DNA of 64,000 bases, taken from Tridacna crocea. Its lineage: Eukaryota > Mollusca > Bivalvia > Cardiida > Cardiidae. The notes under the pieces are model-generated. The model saw only the letters and a list, made by a program, of their open reading frames with translations. It ran no database searches and was not told where the DNA came from. The stretch spans positions 5,223,001-5,287,000 of the forward strand of contig OX031058.1 of assembly GCA_943736015.1 (NCBI GenBank), given 5' to 3'. The translations under genes and the position numbers were made by a program. Below are positions 25,601-40,600 of this stretch, piece after piece; the first letter of the stretch is position 1, and each line of letters opens with the position of its first letter.

Positions 25601-28600
25601 TTTTTCCATGACCACAACAACGATGACGTACACGACAACAATGCAGACGATACTATGACAATATGTAAATGTTCTTTTGAAAACAGCCAAGCTAAATATA
25701 GTCTCAGGTGAGCAATAAAGGACATAAAAGCCTCAGCTAGGAAGTTTTTCTGGAAACCTAAGGTATGCTCATATTTCCTATTAGACGCATCTGTATTGCA
25801 TAGCCTCGGTGCTCCTGTAGTTACTATTATATCTTACCTTCCATCTCTTTCCGGGAGTCAACTTCTATCTGTAGTCTATTCTGTAGAATGTCCCGTTCTT
25901 CTTCTACTGCTTTTAATGCTGCGTTCATCTGAAACATGCAAAAATCTTAAAGATTATCTTTCAGCCTTTTACTATCACAGCCTCTTCAAACTTACTTCTA
26001 ATACTATTAACCCTTTACTCCATAGATACTTGTTTCTATGCATTGCTTGTAGGAGTCTTTGGAAAACATTGTGGAACAAGAGCGGCAAATTGTCGCAATA
26101 TACGCCCGTCTCATCCCAAATTGTAAAGCTGGGGCATGCACCAGACTAAATTCAAGTATGAAAAACGACAAAGGGCAGTAACTCAAAAATTAAGCCAGCA
26201 AGAGTTATGATTCCTGAGCACTGCACTCCCCCTTGATGAGATCTATCCACCCATGAAATTTCATAACCCTAGCTACTATAGTTTTGGAGATTTTCATAGG
26301 ACAAAAATCAAGTACGAAAAATGATAAAGGGCAATAACTCAAAAATTAAGCAAGCAAGAGTTATGATTCTTGTGCACTGCACTCCCCCTTGATGAGATCT
26401 ATCCACCCATGAAATTTCATAACTCTAGCTAGTTTAGTTTTGGAGATATGCTCCGGACAAAATTCAAGTATGAAAAAAACAAGGGCAATAAGTCAAAAAT
26501 TAAGCAAGCAAGAGTTGTGGTTCCTAAGCACTGCACTCCCCCTTGCTGAGATCTATCCACCCATGAAATTTCATAACCCTAGCTACAATATTGTTGGGGA
26601 TATATGCTCCGGACAAAATTCAAGTATGAAAAACGACAAAGGGCAATAACTCAAAAATTAAGCAAGCAAGAGTTATGGTTCCTGTGCACTGCACTCCCCC
26701 TTGGTGAGATCTATCCACCCATTAAATTTCATAACCCTAGCTAGTATAGTTTTGGAGATATGCTCCAGACAAAATTCAAGTATGAAAAACAACAAAGGGC
26801 AATAACTCAAAAATTAAGCAAGCAAGAGTTATAGTTCCTATGCACTGCACTCCCCCTTGATGAGATCTATCCACCCATGAAATTTCATAACCCTGGCTAG
26901 TATAGTTTTGGAGATATGCACCGGACAAAATTCAAGTATGAAAAACGACAAAGGGCAATAACTAAAAAATTAAGCAAGCAAGAGTTATGATTCCTGTGCA
27001 CTGCACTCCCCCTTGATGAGATCTATCCACCCATGAAATTTCATAACCCTAGCTAGTATACTTTTGGAGATATGCACCGGACAAAATTCAAGTATGAAAA
27101 ACAACAAAGGGCAATAACTCAAAAATTAAGCAAGCAAGAGTTGTGGTTCCTAAGCACTGCACTCCCCCTTGCTGAGATCTATCCACCCATGAAATTTCAT
27201 AACCCTGGCTAGTATTATTTTGGAGATATGCTCCGGACAAAATTCAAGTATGAAAAACAACAAAGGGCAATAACTCAAAAATTAAGCAAGCAAGAGTTGT
27301 GGTTCCTAAGCACTGCACTCCCCCTTGCTGAGATCTATCCACCCATGAAATTTCATAACCCTGGCTAGTATTATTTTGGAGATATGCTCCGGACAAAATT
27401 CAAGTATGAAAAACAACAAAGGGCAATAACTCAAAAATTAAGCAAGCAAGAGTTATGGTTCCTGTGCACTGCACTCCCCCTTGGTGAGATCTATCCACCC
27501 ATGAAATTTCATAACCCTGGCTAGTATAGTTTTGGAGATATGCTCCGGACAAAATTCAAGTATGAAAAACAACAAAGGGCAATAACTCAAAAATTAAGCA
27601 AGCAAGAGTTATGGTTCCTGTGCACTGCACTCCCCCTTGGTGAGATCTATCCACCCATGAAATTTCATAACCCTGGCTAGTATAGTTTTGGAGATATGCT
27701 CCGGACAAAATTCAAGTATGAAAAACGACAAAGGGCAATAACTCAAAAATTAAGCGAGCAAGAGTTATGGTTCTTGTGCACTGCACTCCCCCTTGATGAG
27801 ATCTATCCACCCATGAAATTTCATAACCCTAGCTAGAATAGTTTTTGAGATATGCTCCGGACAAAGAACTGGACGCCGCCCGCCCACCCGCCCGCCCTGC
27901 CGCCACCCCACCCGCCCGCCCTGCCGCCACGGTTGATCCCATAATACGTCCCGTCTTCGACGGGCGTATAAAAAGGTGAAATTGCTTGTGACGAGCACTT
28001 TCACCTTTTGTCACAATGTTTTCTATGCTATCAAAAGGCGTCCCATACACATGAAAAATGGCTTCATCCTTGCTGTTATTTAGGGTCAATTAGAGGTATC
28101 ATAGAAATGCCTCATGGGGTTATGGGTTAACTCTATACCAAACAATTAAATGTTAGACTGGAAACTTTTGCAGACAACATATTGAATGTAATCCATATGA
28201 GGGGATATTTCTATGAAAAGGTGGGAAATACTGTTGTGACATGTATTGCCTCTTTTTCTCACATTGTTTTCAAAAGCCTTCTTCCTAAGGGGCATTAACT
28301 CTTTACCAGACAATCCCGACTTTTAATGACCCTGAGAAAGATGCCTTCTGAAAACATTGTGGGAAAAGGAGAATTTGCTAATAAGCAGCATTTTCTCCTT
28401 TTCCCACAATGTTTTCTACCCTTTTCAAATCAAATTTCAATTTTTGATTCAAATTTCTTTAGTGGTCAGCAAATGCTTTTAATTTGGACTAGTCTAAAAT
28501 TTTGTCGTTTGGTTAAGAGCTTAAATACCATTTTCCTTTCCTATAACCACAATCACACCTTTTGCATACGGCTTCACCAACAAAACTTTACATGTCCAGT

Positions 28601-31600
28601 ATGGAAACATAAGCAGACAACAAATTCCACAAGTCTCAAATGATTCCAAATTTCCAGATGAAAGGAAAGAAAACATTGTAGGAAAAAAAGAATATGCTAG
28701 TTACCAGCATTTTCTCCTTTTCCCACAGGGTTTTCAAGAGATTATTGTCTTCAGCCTTCAGGGCTATTAGAACATGAACTTGTGTGGTAAAAGTTCCATC
28801 AACATAAATAGAATATTAAGATAATCTAATACATGTACTTACTCTGGACACATCCATCATGGATTTCAGTTTCTCTTGGATATCAGGATGTTCCTCTATA
28901 AAGATCAGAAAAACATGCAATTACAAAAGGCCTAATACATGTGTCTATAGAATAAAATTTACAGATGAGAAACTCTATGAAGAATATATAGAATAGATGT
29001 ATAGTACCTTGGACAGGAAAAGAGTATTTGGGAAGGTATAGGAATTTCAACCTGTGAGCCAATAGCAAATCGGATACAATACCAAAGCCATGCCAGATAA
29101 ACTTTCCCAGTCCAAGATGCCAAACACCTATTTCATTTATCTTGTTTTTTTGTTTATAATCTATATTAGTCTAAACTGAATTTTTTGCTTGTGAATAATG
29201 CACATATTGTTCTCTTTTTTTAGTGTTCCCTTTTTCTTTGGTAAAAAGGAGGAATTGCGTAAAGTATTATTTTTCCTGAATATGCAGCTGCAATGAGGAA
29301 GTCATTAATGACTTAAATTACATGATAAACATGTTGTTTACCTGTGGAAAAAATTTGTTTCAAGAACACTGCTTTCTCCCTCTCTTTCTCTCTCTCGGTT
29401 TTGTATTTCATCATGACACATAAAAAGCATTTCAATATCTTGATACTACTATGAGATATTTAAGATTCAAAGAGTGTTTTTCCCTACAATGCTTTTATTC
29501 ACTTCATGATATGCTTTTTTTAATTAGTTCCAGTTGGCAAGTGTAGACTTCTACAATCACATGACCAACTAACGCATCACATGAAAAATATGAGGCACCT
29601 TGCTTTTGGGTCAAAATTACCGCAAGTGACATGTAGGAAACTAGAAGGCCCTGAAGGGCCTGAATATGCTCTACTGGCAGAGAGTTTGCTTTTAAATAAA
29701 GCATACATAGGAATTCATTACGCAAAAAGACAAAAAAGTTGACATTTTCATCTCAAAATGGCTACTTTTCCATTACTGTTTGTTGAATTTTTTCAAACTC
29801 AAAAGGGTTAGAAAGCTATTGATGGGATAAACAAGCTGAAAAATTCATAAAAATCTGACCACAAATAAATACTTTATCATGTAAACAGGCAATGAAATTG
29901 TTCAATTTGAAATGGCTACTTTTCCCATACTGTTTGTCGGATTTTTTTCAAAATCAATAGGCTTAAAGCTATTGATGAGATAAACAAACTGTGTAAGTTT
30001 TAAAGAAAACTGACCAAAAATGAAGACTTTATCGCGTAAACAAGAAATGAAAATTTTCAACTTGAAATGGCTACTTTTCCCATACTGTTTGTTGGATTCT
30101 TTTCAAAATCAATAGGGTTAAAGCTATTGATAAGATAAACAAACTCTGCAAGTTTCATGGAAATCTGACCAAAAATACAGACTTAATCGCGTAAACAAGA
30201 AATGAAAATTTTAAACTAGAAATGGCTACTTTTCCCATACTGTTTGTCGGATTTTTTTCAAAATCAATAGGGTTAAAGCTATCGATGAGATTAACAAAGT
30301 GTGTAAGTTTCACTAAAATCTGACCAAAAATGAAGACTTAATCACGTAAACAAGAAATGAAAATTTTCAACTTGAAATGGCTACTTTTCCCATACTGTTT
30401 GTTGGATTTTTTTCAAAATCAATAGGGTTGAAGCTACTGATAAGATAAACAAACTCTGCAAGTTTCATGGAAATCTGACCAAAAATACAGACTTAATCGC
30501 GTAAACAAGAAATGGAAATTTTAAACTAGAAATGGCTACTTTTCCCATACTGTTTGTCGGATTTTTTTCAAAATCAATAGGGTTAAAGCTATCGATGAGA
30601 GAAACAAACTGTGTAAGTTTCATGAAAATCTGACCAGAAATGAAGACTTTATCGCGTAAACAAGAAAAAGACTAACAGACGGACGGACGGACAGACGGAA
30701 GGACGGACGGACAGACGGACGGACGACGGAAACCACGCCATGACATAAGCTCTGCTGGCTGAAAGCCAGTAGAGCTAAAAAATAGATGATTATTATTTCA
30801 TGACAATTATTTCCATACAATAACAATTTGAAAATTGAAAATTTGGTACAAAGCTGAAAATCAAAAGCTGTAATGTTAGTTCTATGATGCATAAGTATAA
30901 CCCTTTGCAAACAATCCTGCAGGCTTTTTCTCCTTTTCTCATGTTTTGTTCCCTTTTAAATACAAATCCCATCATTAGAGTCACATTTGTCTTCTTGAAT
31001 AAAATATTTTCAACTTTGATGTTTAACATTTTGTTGTCTGGTAAAACAGTTACGCTACTAGATCTTTTTTAGAAAGAGACATGGAATGGACATGAAATTG
31101 CTGATGAAGGGACAGATGGATGGATAACCTAGCATAACACAACACATCCCTTACTGTGAAGAGTCAATATGACATATACCTGTTTCCTGGTTCTCCTCAT
31201 CCTCCCCTTGAAATGCTTTCACTTGTAAGAAACAATCTCGAAGTACCTGTAACAAGATAGACACAGAAACAAGTTAAACAAAAATTTTGCTAATAAATAC
31301 TTTCAAAAATGTGATGCAAGATTTTTTTGCTTTATGAAAATTAAAATAGACAGTTGATACGGAAATTACAAAAAAATATCAGATCCAATCCATTCCAGGA
31401 CAAACTAGAGCTATCACTCAACGTGATCATACCCCCCACCAGCTCCTTACCACCAAACAGGTCTTTGTCACAGAATACAGAATGGTTGAGTACAAAAGTA
31501 AGAGTTGAACAAGAGCGGCAAATTGTCGCAATATACGCCCGTCTTACCCCAAGTTGTTAAGCTGGGGCATGCACCGGACAAAATTCAAGTATGAAAAACA

Positions 31601-34600
31601 ACAAAGGGCAATAACTCAAAAATTAAGCAAGCAAGAGTTATGATTCCTGTGCACTGCACTCCCCCTTGATGAGATCTATCCATCCATGAAATTTCATAAC
31701 CCTAGTAGTATATTTTGGAGATACGCTCCAGACCAAATTCAAGTATGAAAAACAACAAAGGGCAATAACTCAAAAATTAAGGGAGCAGGAGTTATGATTC
31801 CTGTGCACTGCACTCCCCCTTGATAAGATCTATCCACCCATGAAATTTCATAACCCTAGCTAGTATAGTTTTGGAGATATTCACCAGACCAAATTCAAGT
31901 ATTAAAAACCACAAAGGGCAATAACTCAAAAATTAAGAGAGCAAGAGTTATTATTCCTGTGCACTGCACTCGCCCTTGGTGAGATCTATCCACCCATGAA
32001 ATTTCATAACCCTAGCTAGTATAGTTTTGGAGATATGCTCCGGACAAAATTCAAGTATGAAAAACAACAAAGGGCAATAACCCAAAAATTAAGTGAGCAA
32101 GAGTTATGATTCCTGTGCACTGCACTCCCCTTCGATGAGATCTATCCACCCATGAAATTTCATAACCCTAGCTAGTATAGTTTTGGAGATATGCTCCGGA
32201 CAAAATTCAAGTATGAAAAAGAAATTTGTCCATAATCATCAAAGGGCCATAACTCCATGAAACCTAAATAAACAATAACCAAAATAGGATATGTACATCT
32301 CTGCTTGATACTGAGAGTTTGAACCAAATCTGTCCAATAGTTGATGAGAAAAAGAGCGGACAAGAAATTTCATGAAAGGGCCATAACTCAGTGAAAAATC
32401 AATGAATCATAACCAACATTTCATATGCACATCTCTGCTTGATACTGAGTTTACCTGTGAAGTTTGAATAAAATTCGTCCAGTAGTTCATGAGAAATAGA
32501 GTGGACAAAAAGCTACAGACCGACCGACGGACGGACGGACCGACCGACAAGCTGACATCTATATACCCCCCAAACAGAGTTTTGGGCTGTATAAAAAAAC
32601 AAGAGGACCATGATGGTCCTATATCGCTCACCTGAGTATATTTGTAACTTATATGGTTTATCAAGGGCAGGCTATTAATTCTTTTCAAATAAGGCATATA
32701 TCCTTGGGTTTGTCGCAAGATGTTTACAGATTTTCTTCTTTGTCTTTGGCCAGTGGAGCTAAAAACTGCTGCTTATCATCAATTTTTCTCTTCACAGTGT
32801 CTTGTTCCCTTTTTGACTTGTAGTTTAACCCACTACCAGACAACAGAATTTTTGACTAGTCCAAATTGAAACAAGTTGCAGACGACATTTTAAAGTGTAT
32901 TTAAAATGAACAAGAAAAAGACTAAGGACGGACAGACGGACGGACGACGGAAACCCCGCCATGACATAAGCTCTGCTGATTTTCAGCCAGTAGAGCTAAA
33001 AATAAGTGATCTATATGGTAGAAAAGATTGTGAGAAAGGAGCAATTGCTTGCTGCAAACAATTTCTCCTTTTTAGATGGAAATGATTTTAAAAGATTTCC
33101 TTCTATGATTTTATGTGAAATAGTGTGCACCTGGGCACAGAGCCAGAGTATGACCCCAAGGGGATAATCTTAATTATTTTTATAAAGGGTCACTAGATGA
33201 TGCTACATGCAAAATATGAATGCTCTAGCCCTTTTGGTTTGTCACAAGTAGATTTTAAAAGATTTCCTTCTTTGTTTCTATGTAAAATAGGGTGCACCCG
33301 GGCAGAGCCTAAATATGACTGTAGATGGATAATTCTAGCAATTTTGGTAGAAGATTATCAGATTATGCTACATACCAAATATGAATGCTCTAGCCATTAC
33401 GGTTTGTCAGAAAAAGATTTATTAAAGGTTTCCACCTTTGTTTCTATCTATGTAAAATAGGGTGTGCCAGGGCAAAGCCCAAATATGACCCAAGGGGAAT
33501 AATTTTAACAATTTTGGTAAGGGGTCACCAAATGATGCTTCAAACAAAAGATGAATGCTCTTGGCATTATGGTTTGTCACAAGAAGATTTTTAAAGATTT
33601 TAAAATAGGGTGCACCCGGGCAGAGCCCAAATATGACAGGAGAAGAATAATTTTAACAACTTTGGTAGAGGATCATCAGATAATGCTACATACTAAATAG
33701 GAATGCTCTAGCCATTATGACTTGTCAGAAGAAGATTTTTTAAAGATTTCCTTCTTTGTTTCTATGTAAAATAGGGTGCGCCCAGGCAAAGCCCAAATAT
33801 GACCCCAGGAGAATAATTTTAACAATTTTAGTAAAGGGTCACCCAATGATGCTTCAAACAAAATATGAATGCCCTCCGCCTTATAGTTTGTCACAAGATT
33901 TTTAAAGATTCTAAAATAGGATGCGCCCGGGCAGAGCCCAAATATGACCGCAGAAGGATAATGTTAATAGTTTTGGTAGAAGATCATCAGATAATGCTAC
34001 ATACTAAATAGGAATGTTCTAGCCATTATGGTTTGTTATCAGAAGAAGTTTTAAAGATTTCCTTCTTTGTTTCTATGTAAAATAGGGTGCGCCCGGGCAA
34101 AGCCCAAATATGACCCTATGGGAATGATTTAAACAATTTTGGTAAGGGGTCACCAAATGATGTTGCAAACAAACTATGAATGCTCCCGGCCTTATGTTTT
34201 GTCACAAGAAGATTTTTAAAGATTTTAAAATAGGGTGCACCCAGGCAGAGCCCAAATATGAACACAAAGGAATAATTTTCACAATTTTGGTAGAGGATCA
34301 TCAGATAATGCTACTTACCAAATATGAATGCTCTAGCCATTATGGTTTGTCAGAGGAAGATTTTTTAAAGATTTCCTTCTTTGTTTCTATGTAAAATAGG
34401 GTGCGCCCAGGCAAAGCCCAAACATGACCCCAGGAGAATAATTTTAACAATTTTGGTAAAGGGTCACCCAATGATGCTTCATACAAAATATGAATGCTCT
34501 GGGCCTTATGGTTTGTCACAAGAAGATTTTTAAAGATTTTTTCCATTTTCAGCCATTTTGTTGCCATGGCAACCAGAGTTTTTGATGGAATTAAATTCTT

Positions 34601-37600
34601 TTAACAATTTTTGTAGAGCTTCACCCAAGGAACATTCCTGCCAAGTGTTATCAAGATTGACCATCTGGTTTTGGAGGAGAAGATTTTTAAAGAAATTGTT
34701 AACGGACGGACGGACAGATGGACGGACGGACGGACGCCTGACGATCACAATAGCTCCCCTTGAGCACATTGTGCTCAGGTGAGCTAAAAAAACACTACTG
34801 CATTCTAGTGCCAACATTTAGTTGCAAATGCTTGAATTTCAATGAAAATTCTAAGTTGAAAAGGAACATAACTGTTCATAATATTTTGAAAGTTACCCAA
34901 CCAAGTTGTACGAGTTCCCCTTCTAATAGTTAACAACATGTCAAGTTTGAAGTAAACATTTTCGGAAACAATAGAGATACTGCAAAAGTCAAAACTTTTG
35001 CATGATAACAACCCATAGGACCACAATGCCAGGATTATGTAAATTATGTCATTTTCCTAGAAAACGCCCAAGTTAAAAATTACCTTTTTACAAAACTACA
35101 CAATTTACAGTTGTCCCTATTGAAAGACTTTGTAGATAACAAACAGGTTGTTGTTCAAAAAATTGGTTTTGCCTATGGTGGGGTAGGAAAAATTGTGGAA
35201 AAGGAAGAAAATACTGTTTTCAAACAATGTGCTCAAAGATTTTCCCTCTTATTGTAATTAAAATACAGCGCTGTTAGGTCAAGGGTTCATAAACCCTCTA
35301 CCACATGGCAAAATTTTAGACCTATCAAAAATGAAGGCATTTGCAGACAATTTAAGAGTGGCTCAAATTGCGCTAGTTTTCCTTTGATAAGGTAAAAAAC
35401 TTTGTGGGAAAAGGAGAAAATGCTGGTTACCAGCATTTTCTCCTTTTCCCACAATGTTTTCAAAAAGGCCTCTTCTTAGGGGTCGTTAAAAGTTGTCATT
35501 GTGTGGTAAAGGGTTAATTAGCTAAACTAACTTACATCTAGTTCATTTTCTTTATAAGCTAAATCTTCTTGCATTCTTCGACTGTCTGTGGAATACTGTT
35601 CTATTTGTTCATTTAGTTCTTTTACTCTGAAATGATATGGTATGAGAATATTATCCAACATGGCGAATACATCTTGCAGATCTACAATATGGTGGATGTT
35701 GTTTCTTTTTTCCTGTAATTGTGAGTCAAACATCCATTTCAAAATTTTTTTCTAAAAGGATTTGAATCATATTCTTTGTGTTTGAAACTGTTTTCATGAG
35801 TATAAAGTGTGACAAGGAAGGTAATTCAAGCATAACTGCAATTTCTGTGACATCTTCACAGGCAGCAAGTGAGACAAGCTTGAAAACAACATACTTTGGA
35901 CACAGTTACCCCTTTTTCTTAATGTAGAATTTTCTCTGAAAAAAAAAAAATAAACAGCAGTAGCAAAGCCTTGGCACCCATAAGGAGATGCTGCATTTTT
36001 TTTTTTCTTTTTTTTTTGGGGGGGGGGGGGCAGTTACCTGTGTTTCTGGTATGGGTTCTCCTTTAAAATGCAACAACTAGCCAAACTTTGAAGAAGTAAG
36101 TATCTTCCATAATGTAAGAAGTGTCTTTACCCTGGGTTCATTTAAACACTCATTTGATAAGATATCAACTTTTTACAACACAGTTCTGAGGTTTAATGAC
36201 CTTGATGAAGATGCCTTTGAAAACATTGTGGGAATAGGAGAAAATGCTGGCAACCAGCATTTTCTCCTATTCCCACAATGTTTTCTAACCTGCTGGACAC
36301 AAATTTTTGAGTAACATATATTTTGTTATATGCAAGTGCTTTCAATTTGGACCAGTCTAATATTTTGTCGATTGGTAAAGAGTTAAGAAGCTTTTAACAT
36401 AAATGTACATACTTTTCTGACCACGATACTGCCTCTTCATCAAGCTGAAAAAAAAGATAAGAAAGATCTTTACAGTTTATTGGAAAAAAAAGTTTTTAGA
36501 CTCATCCATCTTGAAGACAAGGCAGATAGAAAAAAAGCTTTGTTTTTGTTGAGTAAATACATCATAGAATGAGAGCATGGCAGGCAGGTGTTTAGATTTT
36601 TTTAATTGAAAAACGTTTAGAGATTACAAATTAAATCGATGTTGCTTTATTGGCGAAATTTGCCTTTGAAAGGATAGAAAAGATCATGGGAAAAGAAAAT
36701 GCTGGTTACAAGGGTTTTCTACTTTTCCCATAATCTTTTCAAAAGGTTTCTTTCTCGGGGCTGTTAAATCTAGAGATTGTATAGTAAAAGGCTAAGCAAA
36801 CAGGAGAACAAATACCTGATTTTTCCTTGTGTCTAATAGTTCTATTTGCTGTGTAAGACTCTCTATTTGTACCTGAGATCTTCTTAATTCATCTTCTTTC
36901 TCTGTGTAACTCTTGTTTCTCTGAAAGATGATCAAATATAACTATAATTATGTAGAAAGGAGGGGTAGTTGATTTTATTTAAAGTCACTCAGTCAATCTC
37001 TATTCAAAATGTGTTGGCAGCTGCCACCACCAGCAACAGCAATGCCATCACCAACAAAAATCCTCTAGCCTCATGAATTTTCATTTTTCATATAAAAAAT
37101 ATGAGGTTATTCCACATGCTAGAGCACACTACTGAATTCTATTTGATGATTATACTGAGGGACCAGTCTATGTTTAGGACAAGGTGACAGCAGAATATTT
37201 CCTTTCCGCGGTACGCAGTATAGCGGAAAAGCTTTGTCTTCTTGATACGCACCTGCAACAAAGTTGTTATGACACGTTTACGAAGGACTGACCAATCAGA
37301 TGAGAACACAAAAAAAGTACGGGTAGATAGATCGAGAAGGTGTCAGTTCTAGCGAGTACGCCTAGACGATAGGCACACTTTGTAGCTATGGATTCTTCAG
37401 AGCCGACATTCAGCCAGCCACGTGGCAGCAACACTGGGCAGTCTAACCAGCTGTTGTGTCAGATTGACGAGCTTATTACTACCAAGCTTCGGTCTTTTCA
37501 AGACAGCTTGTCTAACTCTCAGAAAGAAGTAGCAGAAGACATTTTACACAGTTCTGGATATTCATTTAAGCGCAAAAGTTGTGAGGACCAATTCAAATTC

Positions 37601-40600
37601 AACTTGCAAGTTAATTCTAAATTGGTTCATGCCGAGTCAGCATTGAAAAACAACAGAGAAGATACAGCATAGAGAAGATTTCAGAAGGTATGGCTCTTAT
37701 TCATGACAGGCAAAAAATCATTAAATTAGCAGATTCGTCAGAATTGGGCTGGTCTGTGGCCAAAGAATACCAAGCCAACCTTTAAGCTTCAGATTCCGAG
37801 GATGAGAAGAAAATGTTGAGAGCCGAGTCCAGAGCTATCAGGAAGCAGAAACACAACCGATGTTACCGACCGTACTACAGTCAGAACTCGACGCCTTCAT
37901 CACAGTTGCTGGCACAAGGACAAACTTTACCAAGTCTTGCTGGTCGGGGCTGAAAACCCGGTTTATGCTTTGAATGCGGTAAACCAGGGCATTGGAAGTC
38001 TGAGTGCAGACAGGCAGATAGAGAGAAGAGTTCTGATAAGATAAGTGTACATTGTTTTTATTTACATGGCGGAGATCACGCCCATTTAGGTAGTTCACAA
38101 GTAGCTAAAAATAGTAACAAAGTCGACTTGGGTTTTTCCAATCAGAATGATTGTGATGCATTTACGTCCGTCGGTAGATTGAAAGCAAGTTCTAGCATTC
38201 GCGTCTCGCTATCTGCAAAAGAATCTGAGTCTTTTGCTTTTTTTATTTATGGTGAAATATGTGAGTGAGTAAAGAGAAGACTCTAAAATTATGACTGGTT
38301 CTGCAGCGTATGAATCCATTTAACTCTTTACCACATGAGAAAATTTTAGAACAGTCCAAATTGAAAGCTTTTGCAGACGACAAAATAAGTGTGACTGAAA
38401 AATTCAAAATTGGTTTGGGAAGGGTAGAAAAGATTGTGGGAAAAGGAGAAAATGCTGGTTACCAGCATTTTCACCTTTGCCCACAACGATTTCAATTCAA
38501 AAGGCTTCTTTGTCAGGGTCATTAAAAGTCGGGATTGTGTGGTAAAGAGTTAAATTGTATTGGCAATTTTACTGGTAACCAGCGTTTTCTCTTTTCCACA
38601 AAATTTTCAAAAGCCTTCTCTTTCTCAGGTTAAAAATTCAGGACTGTTTAATACATAGTTAGCTTTATTTAAAGGAATTTTACCTTAGCTATTTCTTCCT
38701 GTAACTCATATATCCTCACTTGTAAACCTTCTTTGTCTTTTTCCTGATTGGTAACAGCTTGTTCAAGTTTTTTAATGGTGTCTGTCCTAGATTTAATGTC
38801 CGTATTCAGTTCCCCAACTTCATGTTTGTAATCCGACACCTCTTGATGTAGAAGGGACATCTGTTTCTTTAAGGTATCAATCTGGGTCTGAAAATGAACA
38901 AGACAGAATGATTTGTAACAGTTTCTCTTCGTTTTGAAAACCTTATATCACAAAATCTTAAGCTTGAACAGTCCTGGGAAAGATGTCTTTCGAAAACATT
39001 GTGGGAAAATGAGGAAATGCTGGTAACCAGTGTTTTCAACCCTTTCAGAGTCAGATTTCATCAATTGAGAAACAAGTAATTTGATAAATGTATATTGGGC
39101 ACTTTTGAATTTGGAAAAGTGTAAAATTTTGTCATTTGGTAAAGAGTTATTAGTTTCTGTTCCAGTTTAACCCATTACCACACAATCCCTACTTTTGATG
39201 ACTTGGAGAAAGAAGCCTTCAGAAAATATTGTGGGAATAGGAGAAAATGCTGGTAACCACCCACAAAGTTTTCTTCTCTTCACAAAACAAATTTCAAATT
39301 TTCATTCACTTTTGTTTGGTCGTCTGCAAATGCTTTGATTTGGACGAACCTAAAATTCTGTCAATGAGTTAAAAGGCTGTATACAGTTTGACTCATGTTT
39401 GTAATCCAGTATCTTTTGTAGTTAAAATGGCATTTGTTGCTTTGTCAATCTGAAAATCAACATTTTCTCCATTTTACACAATGTTTTCTACCCTTTTGGA
39501 AAAAAAAATCAAAATATAGGCAACATTTACTTTGTGGTCTGGAGATGCTCTCAACTTAGACCTGTTTAAAATTTTGTCGTCTGGTATAGATATCCTCTTT
39601 ATCATGCTATAAAAATTTTACACATGTTAAAACTGAAATGAATGTAACTCAAAAATTGAAATTTATTTTTGGAAGGTTGAAAACACTGTGAGGTCAAGAA
39701 AAATGCTGGTTTCCATCATTTTCTCTTTTTTCCCACAGTGTTTTCAAAAGTCTTTGTCTCAGGATTGTTTGGTAAAGGGTCAAACAAAGAGTAAACTTAA
39801 AATCTAGACATATGATAGGTTTGTTTGTTTGCCATTTACCCATAATACAATTTTAAACAGTATTTCAGTAATTGCTTCGCTTTGAAATACAAACCACCCT
39901 AGCTGAGATTTGAACCTGTACGATGAAGAACCTCTTTTTTTGAGGAGTAAAAAACCAATGCACAACCCACTGGGCTATAGAACATTCTCCCTAACCTAGT
40001 TGCTAGGTAATGATTTTGTAACATTCTCCCTAACCTAGTAGCTAGGTATTGATTTTGTAACATTCTCCCTAACCTAGTAGCTAGGTATGGATTCTATATG
40101 GGAAGAAGCTATGTTGTAAGGAAGGGACATATTTTCATAACAGTTGATAGCACTGTAATTCACCCTAAAATCTTTACCAGACAATCACAACTTTTAACAC
40201 TCCTGTATAAGAAGCTTTTTGAAATCATTGTGGGAAAAGGAGAAAATGCTGGTAACCAGCATTTTCTCCTTTTCCCACAATGTCTCCTTTCCCATCCAAA
40301 ATAAAAATCATTATTTCAGTTACATTTAATTTGTCATCTGCAAATCCTTTCAATTTGGACCAGTCTAAAATTTTGTCGTTTGGTAAAGAGTTAACCAAAC
40401 AATCTCAAGTTTTCAAAGCCCAAAAAGAGAAGGCTTTTGAAAACATTGAGAGAAAAGAGGTCTGTAAATATTTTAAATTCAGACATGTACCAAGTTTTGA
40501 TGTCTAGTAGAGTTTGTTCTAAGCAACCAGGGCTGGGAGGTTGTCTGAATGAGGAGACCGTAAGACAGAGCTAAGTAAAATTAAATATACACGTTATCTT

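Larger units (their letters stand above)
32598..34790 (+). mobile_element. Helitron-type element with dimeric core
   Basis: Starts AACAAGAGGACCATGATGGT and TCGCTCACCTGAG; core 33110-34560 alternates about 145- and 165-bp units carrying AAATAGGGTGCGCCCGGGC; GACGG tract near 34705-34735; end CTCAGGTGAGCTAAAAA. A PCM piece and a foreign 3' end (32911-33000) lie inside. Confidence 0.78.

Noticed and set aside
26150-27865. CRISPR-like regular array
   Set aside because: Units of 156 bp are contiguous tandem repeats without spacers, in an intron of an animal gene.
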